Positions 8,739-17,296 of a DNA stretch of 64,000 nucleotides are shown here, one piece after another. Position numbers and translations under genes: made by a program. The stretch is from Agrococcus jejuensis. Its GTDB lineage: Bacteria > Actinomycetota > Actinomycetes > Actinomycetales > Microbacteriaceae. Under the pieces are notes generated by a model. The model was not told the DNA's origin, searched no databases, and saw only the letters and a list, made by a program, of their open reading frames with translations. The stretch covers positions 1 through 64,000 of the forward strand of contig NZ_VEFR01000001.1 of assembly GCF_007679035.1 (NCBI RefSeq). Direction: 5' to 3'. Positions within the stretch are counted from its first letter, which is position 1; each line of letters opens with the position of its first letter.

Positions 8739-9632
8739 ATGCGCCCCGCGGATGCCGTCGCCCGCTACCTGCGGCAGCTGACGATCGAGCGCGGGCTCTC
8801 GAGGCACACGCTCGCGGCGTACCGCCGCGACCTCGACGGGTACCTCGCGGTGCTCGATGCGCGCGGTCGGGATGCAGTGGCCGCGATCGACGCATCCGAC
8901 GTGCAGGCCTTCCACGCATCCCTCGCCGATCGCGGCCTCGCCGCGTCGAGCGTCGCGCGCCAGCTCTCGGCGGTGCGCGGGCTGCACCGGTTCCTCATCG
9001 ACGAGCGCCTCGTCGAGCAGGACGTCGCGCGCGATCACCGGCCCCCCAAGCAGGGCATGCCGTTGCCGAAGGCCGTGACGATCGCGCAGATGCAGCGCAT
9101 CCTCGAGCACGCGGGCGGCGACGACGCGACGGGCCTGCGCGATCGGGCGCTGCTCGAGCTGCTCTACGCGACGGGCGCGCGCATCTCGGAGGTGTGCGAC
9201 CTCGACGTCGACGACGCGCACGAGGAGCTGCTGCGCCTCACGGGCAAGGGCGGCAAGCAGCGGCTCGTGCCCGTCGGCTCCTACGCGCGCGACGCGGTCG
9301 ACGCCTACCTCGTGCGGGCGAGGCCGATGCTGGCGGTGCGCGGGCGCGGCGGGCCGGCGCTGCTGCTCGGTGCGCGCGGCGGCCGCCTCTCGCGGCAGGC
9401 GGCATGGTCGATCATCCAGCGCGTCGCCGCCGAGGCCGAGGTGGAGCACGTGTCGCCGCACACCTTCCGCCACTCGTTCGCGACGCATCTGCTCGAGGGC
9501 GGCGCCGACGTGCGCGTCGTGCAGGAGCTGCTGGGCCATGCGAGCGTCGCGACCACGCAGATCTACACCCGCGTCACGGCGGACACGCTGCGGGACATGT
9601 ACACGACGGCGCATCCGCGGGCTCGGCGGTAG
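8739..9632 (+). CDS. xerD: Site-specific tyrosine recombinase XerD
   Basis: A 297-residue tyrosine recombinase that resolves chromosome dimers at dif. The N-terminal SAM-like core-binding domain (residues 5-90, [23 protein letters not shown]) is followed by a catalytic domain with Arg in [13 protein letters not shown], Lys in [24 protein letters not shown] (HxxR), [13 protein letters not shown] (His and the nucleophilic Tyr). ATG 8739 was chosen over GTG-type upstream codons because it gives the usual family N-terminus. It is convergent with dedA, with one base between stops. Confidence 0.93.
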   Translation: MRPADAVARYLRQLTIERGLSRHTLAAYRRDLDGYLAVLDARGRDAVAAIDASDVQAFHASLADRGLAASSVARQLSAVRGLHRFLIDERLVEQDVARDHRPPKQGMPLPKAVTIAQMQRILEHAGGDDATGLRDRALLELLYATGARISEVCDLDVDDAHEELLRLTGKGGKQRLVPVGSYARDAVDAYLVRARPMLAVRGRGGPALLLGARGGRLSRQAAWSIIQRVAAEAEVEHVSPHTFRHSFATHLLEGGADVRVVQELLGHASVATTQIYTRVTADTLRDMYTTAHPRARR

Positions 9633-9633
9633 C

Positions 9634-10230
9634 TCACGTCGTCGACGTCACGCCGCGGCGGCGCAGGATCGCGTCGGCCGCGAGGCCCACGCCGAGCCCG
9701 ACGATCGCGCCGGCGAGCGCGGCGAGCACGGGGGAGTCGCCGAGCGCCCACGCGGCGCCGAGGCCGATGAGCACCGTGATCGTGGCCCACAGCGTCGCGG
9801 CGGTCGCGACGAGCGGCACGAAGCGCCGCGCATCCATCCGCACCGCGCCCGCGGTGGCGTTGACCGCGACGCGCAGGCCCGGCACGAAGCGTGCGGCGAC
9901 GACGATCGAGGCGCCGCGGAGGCGCAGCAGCGTCGACGCCTGGCGTGCGAGCGTGCGCACGCGCCGATGCCGCAGCCATCGCCGCGAGGCGATCGTGCGG
10001 CCGAGCACGTAGGCGAGCGAGTCGCCCAGCGTCGCGGCGACCGCGATCGTCGCCCCGATGGCGATGGGATGCGGGGCGTCGCCGGCCGCGCCGAGCGTCA
10101 CGAGCGCGATGACGACGGCCTCGGTCGGCAGCGGCGGCACGATCGAGTCGACGACGCACAGCGCTGCGACGACGACGAGCGCCCACGGCGACGCTGCCAT
10201 CGCGACGACCGCGTCGAGCACGCTGTCCAT
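9634..10230 (-). CDS. DedA family membrane protein
   Basis: A 198-residue integral membrane protein with about five hydrophobic segments. Residues 30-45 hold IVPPLPTEAVVIA, and the second half has the family's RFVPGLRVAVNATAGAVRM (usually RFxPGxRxxxxxxAGxxxM). DedA proteins are VTT-fold lipid scramblases or flippases that support membrane homeostasis. A GGGAGG ribosome site precedes the ATG. It is convergent with xerD. Confidence 0.85.
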   Translation of the reverse strand: MDSVLDAVVAMAASPWALVVVAALCVVDSIVPPLPTEAVVIALVTLGAAGDAPHPIAIGATIAVAATLGDSLAYVLGRTIASRRWLRHRRVRTLARQASTLLRLRGASIVVAARFVPGLRVAVNATAGAVRMDARRFVPLVATAATLWATITVLIGLGAAWALGDSPVLAALAGAIVGLGVGLAADAILRRRGVTSTT

Positions 10231-10297
10231 GGGCCTCCCGGCGCGAGGCTACGCGGCGCCGGTGACGGTGGGGTGGCCGGGTGGTGACGGTCGCGCG

Positions 10298-10771
10298 TCA
10301 GCGCTCGGCGACGGCGGCCTCTGCCCACAGCAGGCGCGCGCTGGGCCGGAAGCCGTTGCGCTCGTACATCGCGGGGGACGCGGCGCTCGTGTGCACCGTG
10401 ACGTGCTCGGCGCCGCGCTCGGTCGCGGTCGCGAGCACCGCCTGCACGAGGCGACCGCCGATGCCCCGTCCGCGCAGCGCCGGCACGACGTAGCAGGACT
10501 GCAGGTCGCCGCTCGTGCGGTCGCGGCTGTGCACGGTCGCGACGCGCGGCGTGAGCGCGAGCCAGGCCATCCCCACGACCCTCCCGTCGGCGACGGCGAC
10601 ATGGGGGAGGTGCGAGCCGGCGTGCGCCCTCGCCCAGGCGGCCGCCTCGGCGACGAAGGTCGGCTCGTCGATCGCGACGTCGTCGCCGCGCTCGGCGGTC
10701 CACCGCCACCGCAGCGCGACGGTCGCCTCGAGCTCGTGGTCGCGGGCGATGCGGATGTCGACGTCGGTCAT
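10298..10771 (-). CDS. GNAT family N-acetyltransferase
   Basis: A 157-residue acetyltransferase. The acetyl-CoA-binding motif A is visible as LQSCYVVPALRGRGIGGRLVQAVL (R/Q-x-x-G-x-G/A at RGRGIG), followed by AEHVTVHTSAASPAMYERNGF, the typical C-terminal YERNGF element. Substrate unknown. A -10 box six bases before the ATG supports the start; it is divergent from the nuclease-helicase gene. Confidence 0.85.
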   Translation of the reverse strand: MTDVDIRIARDHELEATVALRWRWTAERGDDVAIDEPTFVAEAAAWARAHAGSHLPHVAVADGRVVGMAWLALTPRVATVHSRDRTSGDLQSCYVVPALRGRGIGGRLVQAVLATATERGAEHVTVHTSAASPAMYERNGFRPSARLLWAEAAVAER

Positions 10772-10777
10772 GCGGGC

Positions 10778-10783
10778 AGCCTA
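10778..10783 (-). promoter_or_regulatory. -10 box TAGGCT, leaderless-type
   Basis: TAGGCT on the minus strand ends six bases before the GNAT ATG at 10771. Confidence 0.5.
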
Positions 10784-10815
10784 GGACGCACGGCGGATGC
10801 GTCGGTGGTCGCCGA

Positions 10816-10821
10816 TAGCGT
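10816..10821 (+). promoter_or_regulatory. -10 box TAGCGT, leaderless-type
   Basis: TAGCGT lies seven bases before the ATG at 10829 and also decides that start for the long open frame. Confidence 0.55.
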
Positions 10822-10828
10822 GACGGGC

Positions 10829-13800
10829 ATGTTCGTGCGCGAGGGTCTGCTGCTGCACAGTGCGAGCGACCTCAAGGCCGCGAGCGAGTGCGAGTTCGCG
10901 ATGCTGCGCGCCCTCGACGCGAAGCTCGGGCGCATCGCCAAGGTCGAGGACGTCGACGACCCCATGCTCGCGCGCGCCGGCCGGCTCGGCGACGCGCACG
11001 AGGAGCGCATCCTGCAGGCGTACCGCGATCGCGCGGTGCGCGAGCCCGGCTACCGCGTCGTCGAGATCGCCAGGCCCGAGCCCATGTCGATCGCGGGGCT
11101 GGCAGCGGCGCGCGACGCCTCGATGGCCGCGATGCGCGATGGCGTCGACGTCGTGTTCCAGGCGACGTTCCTCGACGAGGCGACCGGCTTCATGGGCTTC
11201 GCCGACTTCCTCGTGCGCGAGCAGCGTCGCGACGGATCGTGGGCGTACGCGGTGTACGACGCGAAGCTCGCTCGCAGCGCGAAGACCACCGCGCTGCTGC
11301 AGCTCGCCGCGTACGCGATCGAGCTGCAGCGCGAGGGCATCCCCGTGCACGACGACGTGCACCTCATGCTCGGCTCGGGCGAGACGACGACGCACCGGCT
11401 CGACGACGTGCTGCCCGTGTTCGAGCGCGCGATGGGTCGCATGCGCACGCTGCTGGCGGAGCGCCGTGCCGCGTCGGAGCCCATCGCATGGGACACGCCG
11501 GGCATCCGCCAGTGCGGGCGCTGCGCGACCTGCACGGTCGAGGTCGAGCGCACGCGCGACCTGCTGCTCGTCGCGAGCCTGCGCGTGACGCAGCGCGAGC
11601 GGATGCGCGCGGCGGGCATCGCGACGATCGACGACCTCGCCGCGTCGTCGGGCCCCGTGCCCGGCGTCGGCGACGCGACGCTCGCCTCGCTGCGCGTGCA
11701 GGCCCGGCTGCAGCTCGCAGCGCCCGAGACCGGCGTGCTGCACGAGGTCTTCGACGCGCGCGCGCTGGGCCGGCTCCCCGAGCCGAGCCTCGGCGACGTG
11801 TTCTTCGACTTCGAGGGCGACCCGCTGTGGTGGGACGGCGAGCACTGGGGCATCGACTACCTGTTCGGCGCCACGACGTACGACACCGGCTCCGAGGTCT
11901 TCACGCCGTTCTGGGCGCACGACTTCGCCGCAGAGGGGCGCGCGCTCGAGGACTTCCTCGACTGGCTCGCCGCCCGTCGGCAGCGGTGGCCCGATCTGCA
12001 CGTCTACCACTACGCGCCCTACGAGGTCACGCACCTGCGATCGATCTCCGCGAGCCACGGCATCCGCGAGGACGAGGTGCGCGACCTGCTCGCCGACGAC
12101 GTGCTCGTCGACCTCTACCCGATCGTGCGCGGCGCGGTGCGCATCTCGGAGTCGTCGTACTCGCTCAAGCGGCTCGAGCCGCTGTTCATGGGGTCGCGGC
12201 TGCGCGACAGCGAGGTGAAGGACGGCGGCGCCTCGATCGTCGCCTACCAGCGGGTCGGCGAGCTGCGCGGTGACGGGCGAGCCGACGAGGCGGATGCGCT
12301 GCTCGGCGAGATCGGCGACTACAACCGGTACGACTGCGCCGCGACGGCGGGGCTGCGCGACTGGCTCGCCGGGCTGGCCGACGAGGCGGGCGTGCCGCGT
12401 CGGCGGCGCATCGTCGTCGAGTCCACGGCGTCGGAGCGGCTCGAGGCGCGCGAGGACGCCGTCGACGCACGCCTGCGCGCGACGATCGCGCACGTGCCCG
12501 CCGCGGAGCGCACCGACGACCAGGCCGCCGTCGCCCTCGCCGCAGCGGCGGTCGAGTACCACCGGCGCGAGGACACGGCGTACTGGGGCGAGCACTTCGC
12601 GCGACTCGACGGGCACGTGGAGCTGTGGCGCGACCAGCGCGACGTGCTGGCACCGGCCGACGTCGCCATCGAGGTCGTCGACGGCTGGCAGACGCCGCCG
12701 CGCGCACGGCAGCCGCGCCGACGGCTGCGCCTCGTCGGGCCGATGGCTGCAGGGTCGCGGCTCGGCACGGGCGACCGGCCGTTCGTCGTCTACGAGTCGC
12801 CGGCGCCGTTCGGCGACCTCGACGACGGCGCGACGTACCGTGCGCATGCCGACGTCGAGGTCGTCGAGGCGTCCGAGGACTCCGGCACGTGGACCGTGCT
12901 GCTCGACGAACGCGCCGCCGACGGCGTCGGCTGGTCGCAGCTGCCGATCGCGCTCACGCCGCCTCGGCCCATCCCGACGCCGAAGCAGCGTGCCGCGATC
13001 CTCGAATGGGGCGAGCAGGTCGCCGCGAGCGCCACCCCGATCGCCGACCCGGCCCTCGACCTGCTGCGCCGCGAGCCTCCGCGCGTGCGCGGCGGGCTGC
13101 TCGCCGCCGACGCGGCGACGCCCGCCGAACGCATCGTGCACGCGCTCGAGGGCATGCACCGGTCGTACCTCGCGGTGCAGGGGCCGCCCGGATCGGGCAA
13201 GACGTACGTCGGCGCGACGGTGCTGCGCGCGCTCGCCGAGCGCGGGTGGAGGATCGGCGTCGTGGCGCAGTCGCACGACGTCGTCGAGCACCTGCTGCAG
13301 CAGGCGATCGATCTCGGCGTGCCCGCAAATCGCGTGGGCAAGCGGCCGAAGAGCGGGGCGACGACCGTGCCGGGCACGGCGCTCGAGACCCGCGACGTCG
13401 CGGGCTTCCTCGCGCGCGGCGGCGGTCGCATCGTCGGCGGCACGGCGTGGACCTTCGCGAACGCCGACCAGGTGCCCAGGCACGCGCTCGACCTGCTCGT
13501 GATCGACGAGGCCGGCCAGTTCTCCCTCGCGAACACGATCGCCTGCTCGGTCGCCGCCGACCGGCTGCTGCTGCTCGGCGACCCGCAGCAGCTGCCGCAG
13601 GTGAGCCAGGGCACGCATCCCGAGCCCATCGACCGCTCGGCCCTCGGCTGGCTCTCGGGCGACGATCACGTGCTGCCCGACCGCTTCGGCGTCTTCCTCG
13701 CGCAGTCGTGGCGCATGCATCCCGTGCTGTGCGAGGCGGTGTCGGCGCTGTCGTACGACCGGCAGCTCACCTCGGCGCCCGTCGCCGCGGCGCGCAGGCT

Positions 13801-14305
13801 CGCCGGATCGCCGGGCGTGCACGCCGTGCCCGTCGACCACGTGGGCAACGGCGTGGAGTCGCCCGAGGAGGCCGTCGAGGTCGTGCGCATCGTGCGCGAC
13901 CAGCTGGGCCGCGAGTGGCTCGACCCGTCGAGGTCCCACGACCCGAGGCCGCTCACGGCCGCCGACGTCATCGTCGTCGCGCCGTACAACGCGCAGGTCT
14001 CGCTGCTGCGCCGCGCGCTCGACGCCGCGGGGCTCGAGGCGACGCGCGTCGGCACCGTCGACCGGTTCCAAGGGCAGGAGGCCGTCGTGGCGATCATGTC
14101 GACGACGGCGTCGAGCGCCGACGATGCGCCGCGCGGCCCCGAGTTCGCGCTCGACCGCAACCGCATGAACGTGGCGATCTCGCGTGCGCAATGGTCGTCG
14201 TACGTCGTCTTCTCGCCGCGCATCGCCGACGCCCTGCCGTACAAGGCCGATGGCCTGGCGCAGCTGTCGGGCTTCCTGCGGCTCACGGGCTCGGCCGCGT
14301 CCTGA
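10829..14305 (+). CDS. TM0106-family RecB/Cas4-like nuclease fused to SF1 helicase
   Basis: A 1,158-residue fusion. The N-terminal third is a RecB/Cas4-like nuclease: active-site residues are seen in GFMGFADFLV and the YDAKLARSAKTTALLQLAAYAIEL stretch. Cys21 together with C229, C232 and C235 (QCGRCATC) matches the one-plus-three cysteine layout that holds a 4Fe-4S cluster in Cas4, AddB and Dna2. A helix-hairpin-helix-like region (ATIDDLAASSGPVPGVGDATL) and an RNase H-like exonuclease region (DVFFDFEGDPLWW; YNRYDCAAT) follow. The C-terminal part is an SF1B helicase: Walker A GPPGSGKT near 790, Walker B LLVIDEAGQF near 890, later SWRMHP and VDRFQGQEA. The order recalls Dna2 and suggests processing of flaps or recombination intermediates; the cellular role is unproven. 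Monocistronic, followed by a long hairpin. Confidence 0.88.
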   Translation: MFVREGLLLHSASDLKAASECEFAMLRALDAKLGRIAKVEDVDDPMLARAGRLGDAHEERILQAYRDRAVREPGYRVVEIARPEPMSIAGLAAARDASMAAMRDGVDVVFQATFLDEATGFMGFADFLVREQRRDGSWAYAVYDAKLARSAKTTALLQLAAYAIELQREGIPVHDDVHLMLGSGETTTHRLDDVLPVFERAMGRMRTLLAERRAASEPIAWDTPGIRQCGRCATCTVEVERTRDLLLVASLRVTQRERMRAAGIATIDDLAASSGPVPGVGDATLASLRVQARLQLAAPETGVLHEVFDARALGRLPEPSLGDVFFDFEGDPLWWDGEHWGIDYLFGATTYDTGSEVFTPFWAHDFAAEGRALEDFLDWLAARRQRWPDLHVYHYAPYEVTHLRSISASHGIREDEVRDLLADDVLVDLYPIVRGAVRISESSYSLKRLEPLFMGSRLRDSEVKDGGASIVAYQRVGELRGDGRADEADALLGEIGDYNRYDCAATAGLRDWLAGLADEAGVPRRRRIVVESTASERLEAREDAVDARLRATIAHVPAAERTDDQAAVALAAAAVEYHRREDTAYWGEHFARLDGHVELWRDQRDVLAPADVAIEVVDGWQTPPRARQPRRRLRLVGPMAAGSRLGTGDRPFVVYESPAPFGDLDDGATYRAHADVEVVEASEDSGTWTVLLDERAADGVGWSQLPIALTPPRPIPTPKQRAAILEWGEQVAASATPIADPALDLLRREPPRVRGGLLAADAATPAERIVHALEGMHRSYLAVQGPPGSGKTYVGATVLRALAERGWRIGVVAQSHDVVEHLLQQAIDLGVPANRVGKRPKSGATTVPGTALETRDVAGFLARGGGRIVGGTAWTFANADQVPRHALDLLVIDEAGQFSLANTIACSVAADRLLLLGDPQQLPQVSQGTHPEPIDRSALGWLSGDDHVLPDRFGVFLAQSWRMHPVLCEAVSALSYDRQLTSAPVAAARRLAGSPGVHAVPVDHVGNGVESPEEAVEVVRIVRDQLGREWLDPSRSHDPRPLTAADVIVVAPYNAQVSLLRRALDAAGLEATRVGTVDRFQGQEAVVAIMSTTASSADDAPRGPEFALDRNRMNVAISRAQWSSYVVFSPRIADALPYKADGLAQLSGFLRLTGSAAS

Positions 14306-14386
14306 CGCCCGCGCGAGCCGCGACGGTCCCCAGCCCGGCGGTGAGCGCTCGCGCGGTCCACGGGGCGCGATGGACGGCCGGTCGTC

Positions 14387-14457
14387 TGCGTCTCGCAGGC
14401 GATTCGGCGAGCGGAGGGAAGATTCCCCTTGGCTCGTGGAATCGCCTGCAAGACGCA
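14387..14457. repeat. 71-nt imperfect palindrome between convergent genes
   Basis: The arms 14387-14405 and 14439-14457 are 19-bp inverted copies with one mismatch. Inside, CGAGC (14408-14412) pairs with GCTCG (14432-14436), and AGGG with CCCT nearer the centre. It sits in the 195-base gap between the convergent helicase and DUF3253 genes, so it may be a two-way terminator, though it is longer than most. No open frame is credible in this gap. Confidence 0.75.
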
Positions 14458-14500
14458 AAGGCGCGGTTGGTCGCGGGGCGGCTGGCAGCTCGGGCGCAGG

Positions 14501-14770
14501 TCAGCGCGGGCGTCGGATGCGGACGGGGCCGCGAGCGGTGCGGACGTCGACGACCGAGCCGCGCTGCGTGACCTCGACCTCGCCCGCGTCGGCGAGGCGG
14601 GCGGCGACGGCGCGCGTCGCGTCCATGAGCGAGCGCCACGAGTCGGCGTCGCCGACGGCGCGAGCGACGTCGCTCGGGCAGATCGTGCGGTCGGGCGCGC
14701 GCTCGTCGACGAGCCGCAGCATCGTCTGCTCGAGCCGGCCATCGCGATCCACGTCTCGACCCTCGCGCAT
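14501..14770 (-). CDS. DUF3253 domain-containing protein
   Basis: An 89-residue protein almost wholly made of DUF3253: ERAPDRTICPSDVARAVG, WRSLMDATRAVAARLADAGEVEVTQRGSVVD and a C-terminal ARGPVRIRRPR. The fold is probably a winged helix, but no function is established. ATG 14770 is preferred; a GTG at 14845 in the same frame would add 25 residues unlike the family. It is divergent from parA. Confidence 0.75.
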   Translation of the reverse strand: MREGRDVDRDGRLEQTMLRLVDERAPDRTICPSDVARAVGDADSWRSLMDATRAVAARLADAGEVEVTQRGSVVDVRTARGPVRIRRPR

Positions 14771-14883
14771 CCACGTCGGCTCCGCGAGGGCCTTGCGGCG
14801 CGCGCACGACCCCGCCGGAACCTTCGACCAGAGGTTGAGATACACGCCTGTCCGCGCTGCGAGGAGCGTGCGGGACGCGGACC

Positions 14884-14889
14884 TAGACT
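14884..14889 (+). promoter_or_regulatory. -10 box TAGACT for parA-scpA-scpB-rluB
   Basis: TAGACT lies seven bases before the parA ATG at 14897, giving a probably leaderless segregation operon. Confidence 0.55.
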
Positions 14890-14896
14890 CGAGGAC

Positions 14897-15784
14897 ATGA
14901 CAGGTCGGAGCGAGCAGACGGCAGCGCTGCCGGGCCTCGACGCACCGGTCATGGGCCCCACGGGACGTCCGCTGCAGGAGTTCCCGGTGCCGGCCCCGCT
15001 GACGGGACACGGGCCCGCGCGCATCATCGCGATGTGCAACCAGAAGGGCGGCGTCGGCAAGACGACGACGACCATCAACCTCGGCGCCTCGCTCGCCGAG
15101 TACGGGCGTCGCGTGCTCGCCGTCGACTTCGACCCGCAGGGCGCGCTGTCGGCCGGTCTCGGCATCGAGAACCACGAGTCGACGACGATCTACGACCTGC
15201 TGCTGTCGTCGAAGCGCGACACGCGCGAGGCGATCCAGCACTCGAGCGTCGAGGGCCTCGACGTCATCCCCGCGAACATCGACCTGTCGGCCGCGGAGGT
15301 GCACCTCGTGAGCGAGGTCGCCCGCGAGCAGATCCTCGCGCGCGTGCTGCGGCAGGTGTCCGACGACTACGACGTCATCCTCGTGGACTGCCAGCCGTCG
15401 CTCGGCCTGCTCACGGTCAACGCGCTCACCGCTGCGCACGGCGTGCTCGTGCCGCTCGAGTGCGAGTACTTCGCGCTGCGCGGCGTCGCGCTGCTGAAGG
15501 AGACGATCGACAAGGTGCAGGACCGGCTCAACCCGGCGCTGCGCCTCGACGGCATCCTCGCCACGATGTACGACTCGCGCACGCTCCACTCGCGCGAGGT
15601 GCTGCAGCGCGTGGTCGAGGCGTTCGGCCCGTCGGTGCTCGAGACCGTCATCCGCCGCACGGTGAAGTTCCCCGACGCCTCGGTGGCGGGCACGCCCATC
15701 ACGCAGTACGCACCCGAGCACTCCGCGTCGGCCGCGTACCGCCAGGTCGCGCGCGAGCTCATCGCCCGCGGCGCCGTCGCCTGA
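14897..15784 (+). CDS. parA: ParA/Soj family chromosome-partitioning ATPase
   Basis: A 295-residue ParA-type ATPase. After a non-conserved 45-residue N-terminus comes the deviant Walker A CNQKGGVGKTTTTINLG, then AVDFDPQGALSAGLG (Walker A') and ILVDCQPSLGLLTVNAL (Walker B). No partner ParB lies next to it; the gene instead begins the scpA-scpB-rluB operon, as in other actinobacteria where this orphan-type ParA travels with condensin genes. The likely role is nucleoid-associated positioning or segregation. Spacing to scpA is eight bases. Confidence 0.9.
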   Translation: MTGRSEQTAALPGLDAPVMGPTGRPLQEFPVPAPLTGHGPARIIAMCNQKGGVGKTTTTINLGASLAEYGRRVLAVDFDPQGALSAGLGIENHESTTIYDLLLSSKRDTREAIQHSSVEGLDVIPANIDLSAAEVHLVSEVAREQILARVLRQVSDDYDVILVDCQPSLGLLTVNALTAAHGVLVPLECEYFALRGVALLKETIDKVQDRLNPALRLDGILATMYDSRTLHSREVLQRVVEAFGPSVLETVIRRTVKFPDASVAGTPITQYAPEHSASAAYRQVARELIARGAVA

Positions 15785-15792
15785 GGCGCTCG

Positions 15793-16674
15793 GTGACGGA
15801 GCCCCTGGTCGAGCCCGAGGCGCCGACCGAGCACGATGCCGCGGTCGCGACGGTCGATGGTGACGCGGCAGTCGAGCCGTCCGCCGACGACGCGGGCGGC
15901 TTCCGCATCCACCAGGAGCACTTCGACGGCCCGTTCGACCTGCTGCTGACGCTCATCGGCAACCGCAGGCTCGACGTGACCGAGATCGCGCTCGGGCAGG
16001 TGACGAACGCGTTCATCGCCTACCTCTCGACGCTCGAGGGCGAGGGGATGCTGGACGAGGCGAGCGAGTTCATCGTCGTCGCCGCGACGCTGCTCGACCT
16101 CAAGGTCGCGAGCCTGCTGCCCGCAGGCGAGGTCGTGGATGCCGAGGACGTCGCGCTGCTCGAGGCGCGCGACCTGCTCTTCGCCCGCCTGCTGCAGTAC
16201 CGCGCGTTCAAGGGCGCTGCCGCCTGGTTCGACGAGCGCCTCACGGCCGAGTCGACGCGGCACGCGCGCTCGGTGCGACTCGAGGAGCGGTTCCGCAGCC
16301 GTGCGCCCGAGCTGCGCTGGACGCTGTCGGCCGACGACTTCGCCGCGCTCGCGCTGCTCGCCATGACGCCGCGCGAGATCCCCGTCGTCGGGCTCGCGCA
16401 CCTGCACGCGCCGCTCGTGTCGATCCGCGAGCAGGCGGCGCACGTCGTGTCGATCCTGCGCGGCAGCGGCACCCGCTCGTTCCGCGAGCTCGTCGCCGGC
16501 GCCGAGAGCCGCGGCGTCGTCGTGGCACGCTTCCTGGCCGTGCTCGAGCTGTACCGTCGTGGTGCGCTGGGCTTCGAGCAGGTCGAGCCGCTCGGCGAGC
16601 TCTCGATCACGTGGACCGGCCACGACTTCCGCGACGACCAGCTCAGCACCCTGGGAGCCGACTATGACCACTGA
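15793..16674 (+). CDS. scpA: Segregation and condensation protein A
   Basis: A 293-residue kleisin of the SMC-ScpAB condensin. The first 40 residues are acidic and variable. The conserved N-terminal domain begins HQEHFDGPFDLLLTLIGNRRLDVTEIALGQVT, and the C-terminal winged helix contains GTRSFRELVAGAESRGVVVARFLAVLELYRRGAL. The GTG at 15793 was chosen because GAGG lies just upstream. The last 11 bases overlap scpB. Confidence 0.92.
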   Translation: MTEPLVEPEAPTEHDAAVATVDGDAAVEPSADDAGGFRIHQEHFDGPFDLLLTLIGNRRLDVTEIALGQVTNAFIAYLSTLEGEGMLDEASEFIVVAATLLDLKVASLLPAGEVVDAEDVALLEARDLLFARLLQYRAFKGAAAWFDERLTAESTRHARSVRLEERFRSRAPELRWTLSADDFAALALLAMTPREIPVVGLAHLHAPLVSIREQAAHVVSILRGSGTRSFRELVAGAESRGVVVARFLAVLELYRRGALGFEQVEPLGELSITWTGHDFRDDQLSTLGADYDH

Positions 16675-17296
16675 CGCACGCGTCGCATCCGACGCCGCCA
16701 CGCCCGACGCTGCCGACGCGCGCACCGAGGAGGAGCAGCGGCCCGATCGCTCGCACCTGCCGCTCGCGCGCAGGCTCGAGGCGATCCTGCTCGTCGCCGA
16801 CGAGCCGCAAGGCGTCGTGCACCTGGCGAGCGCGCTCGGCGCGCCCGTCGCCGCCGTGCGCGACGCCGTCGAGGGGCTGCGCGCCGACTACGCCGGCGAG
16901 GGCGACGGTCCCGAGCGCGGCTTCGAGCTGCGCGAGGTGGCAGGCGGCTGGCGCATGTACGTGCGAGAGCAGTACGACGCCGACGTCGAGGGATTCGTGC
17001 TCACGCAGACGCCCACGAGGCTGTCGCAGGCGGCGCTCGAGACCCTCGCCGTCATCGCCTACAAGCAGCCCATCACCCGCGGAGCGATCGCGGCCATCCG
17101 CGCCGTCAACGTCGACTCCGTCGTGCGCACGCTGCTGGGCCGCGGCCTCGTCACCGAGGCGTTCACGGATCCCGAGACGGGCGCGATCCACTACGAGACC
17201 ACCGACCTGCTGCTGCAGCAGATGGGGCTCGGCTCGATCGAGGAGCTGCCGCCCATCTCGCCCCTGCTGCCCGACTCCGACGAGGACGACGCGTGA
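16664..17296 (+). CDS. scpB: Segregation and condensation protein B
   Basis: A 210-residue protein with two winged-helix domains that dimerises on the ScpA kleisin. Landmarks are RRLEAILLVADEP, GFELREVAGGWRMYVREQY and the family hallmark ETLAVIAYKQPITRGAIAAIRAVNVDSVVRTLLGRGLV. The ATG overlaps scpA by 11 bases and the stop overlaps the rluB GTG. Confidence 0.93.
   Translation: MTTDARVASDAATPDAADARTEEEQRPDRSHLPLARRLEAILLVADEPQGVVHLASALGAPVAAVRDAVEGLRADYAGEGDGPERGFELREVAGGWRMYVREQYDADVEGFVLTQTPTRLSQAALETLAVIAYKQPITRGAIAAIRAVNVDSVVRTLLGRGLVTEAFTDPETGAIHYETTDLLLQQMGLGSIEELPPISPLLPDSDEDDA

Noticed and set aside
14387..14457. Insertion sequence or MITE remnant.
   Set aside because: No transposase frame and no visible target-site duplication; the position between convergent genes favours a terminator. 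Kept as a repeat of uncertain nature.
14429..14896. Extended N-terminus for ParA in the open frame upstream.
   Set aside because: The extension crosses the DUF3253 gene and the TAGACT promoter box and has no conserved sequence.
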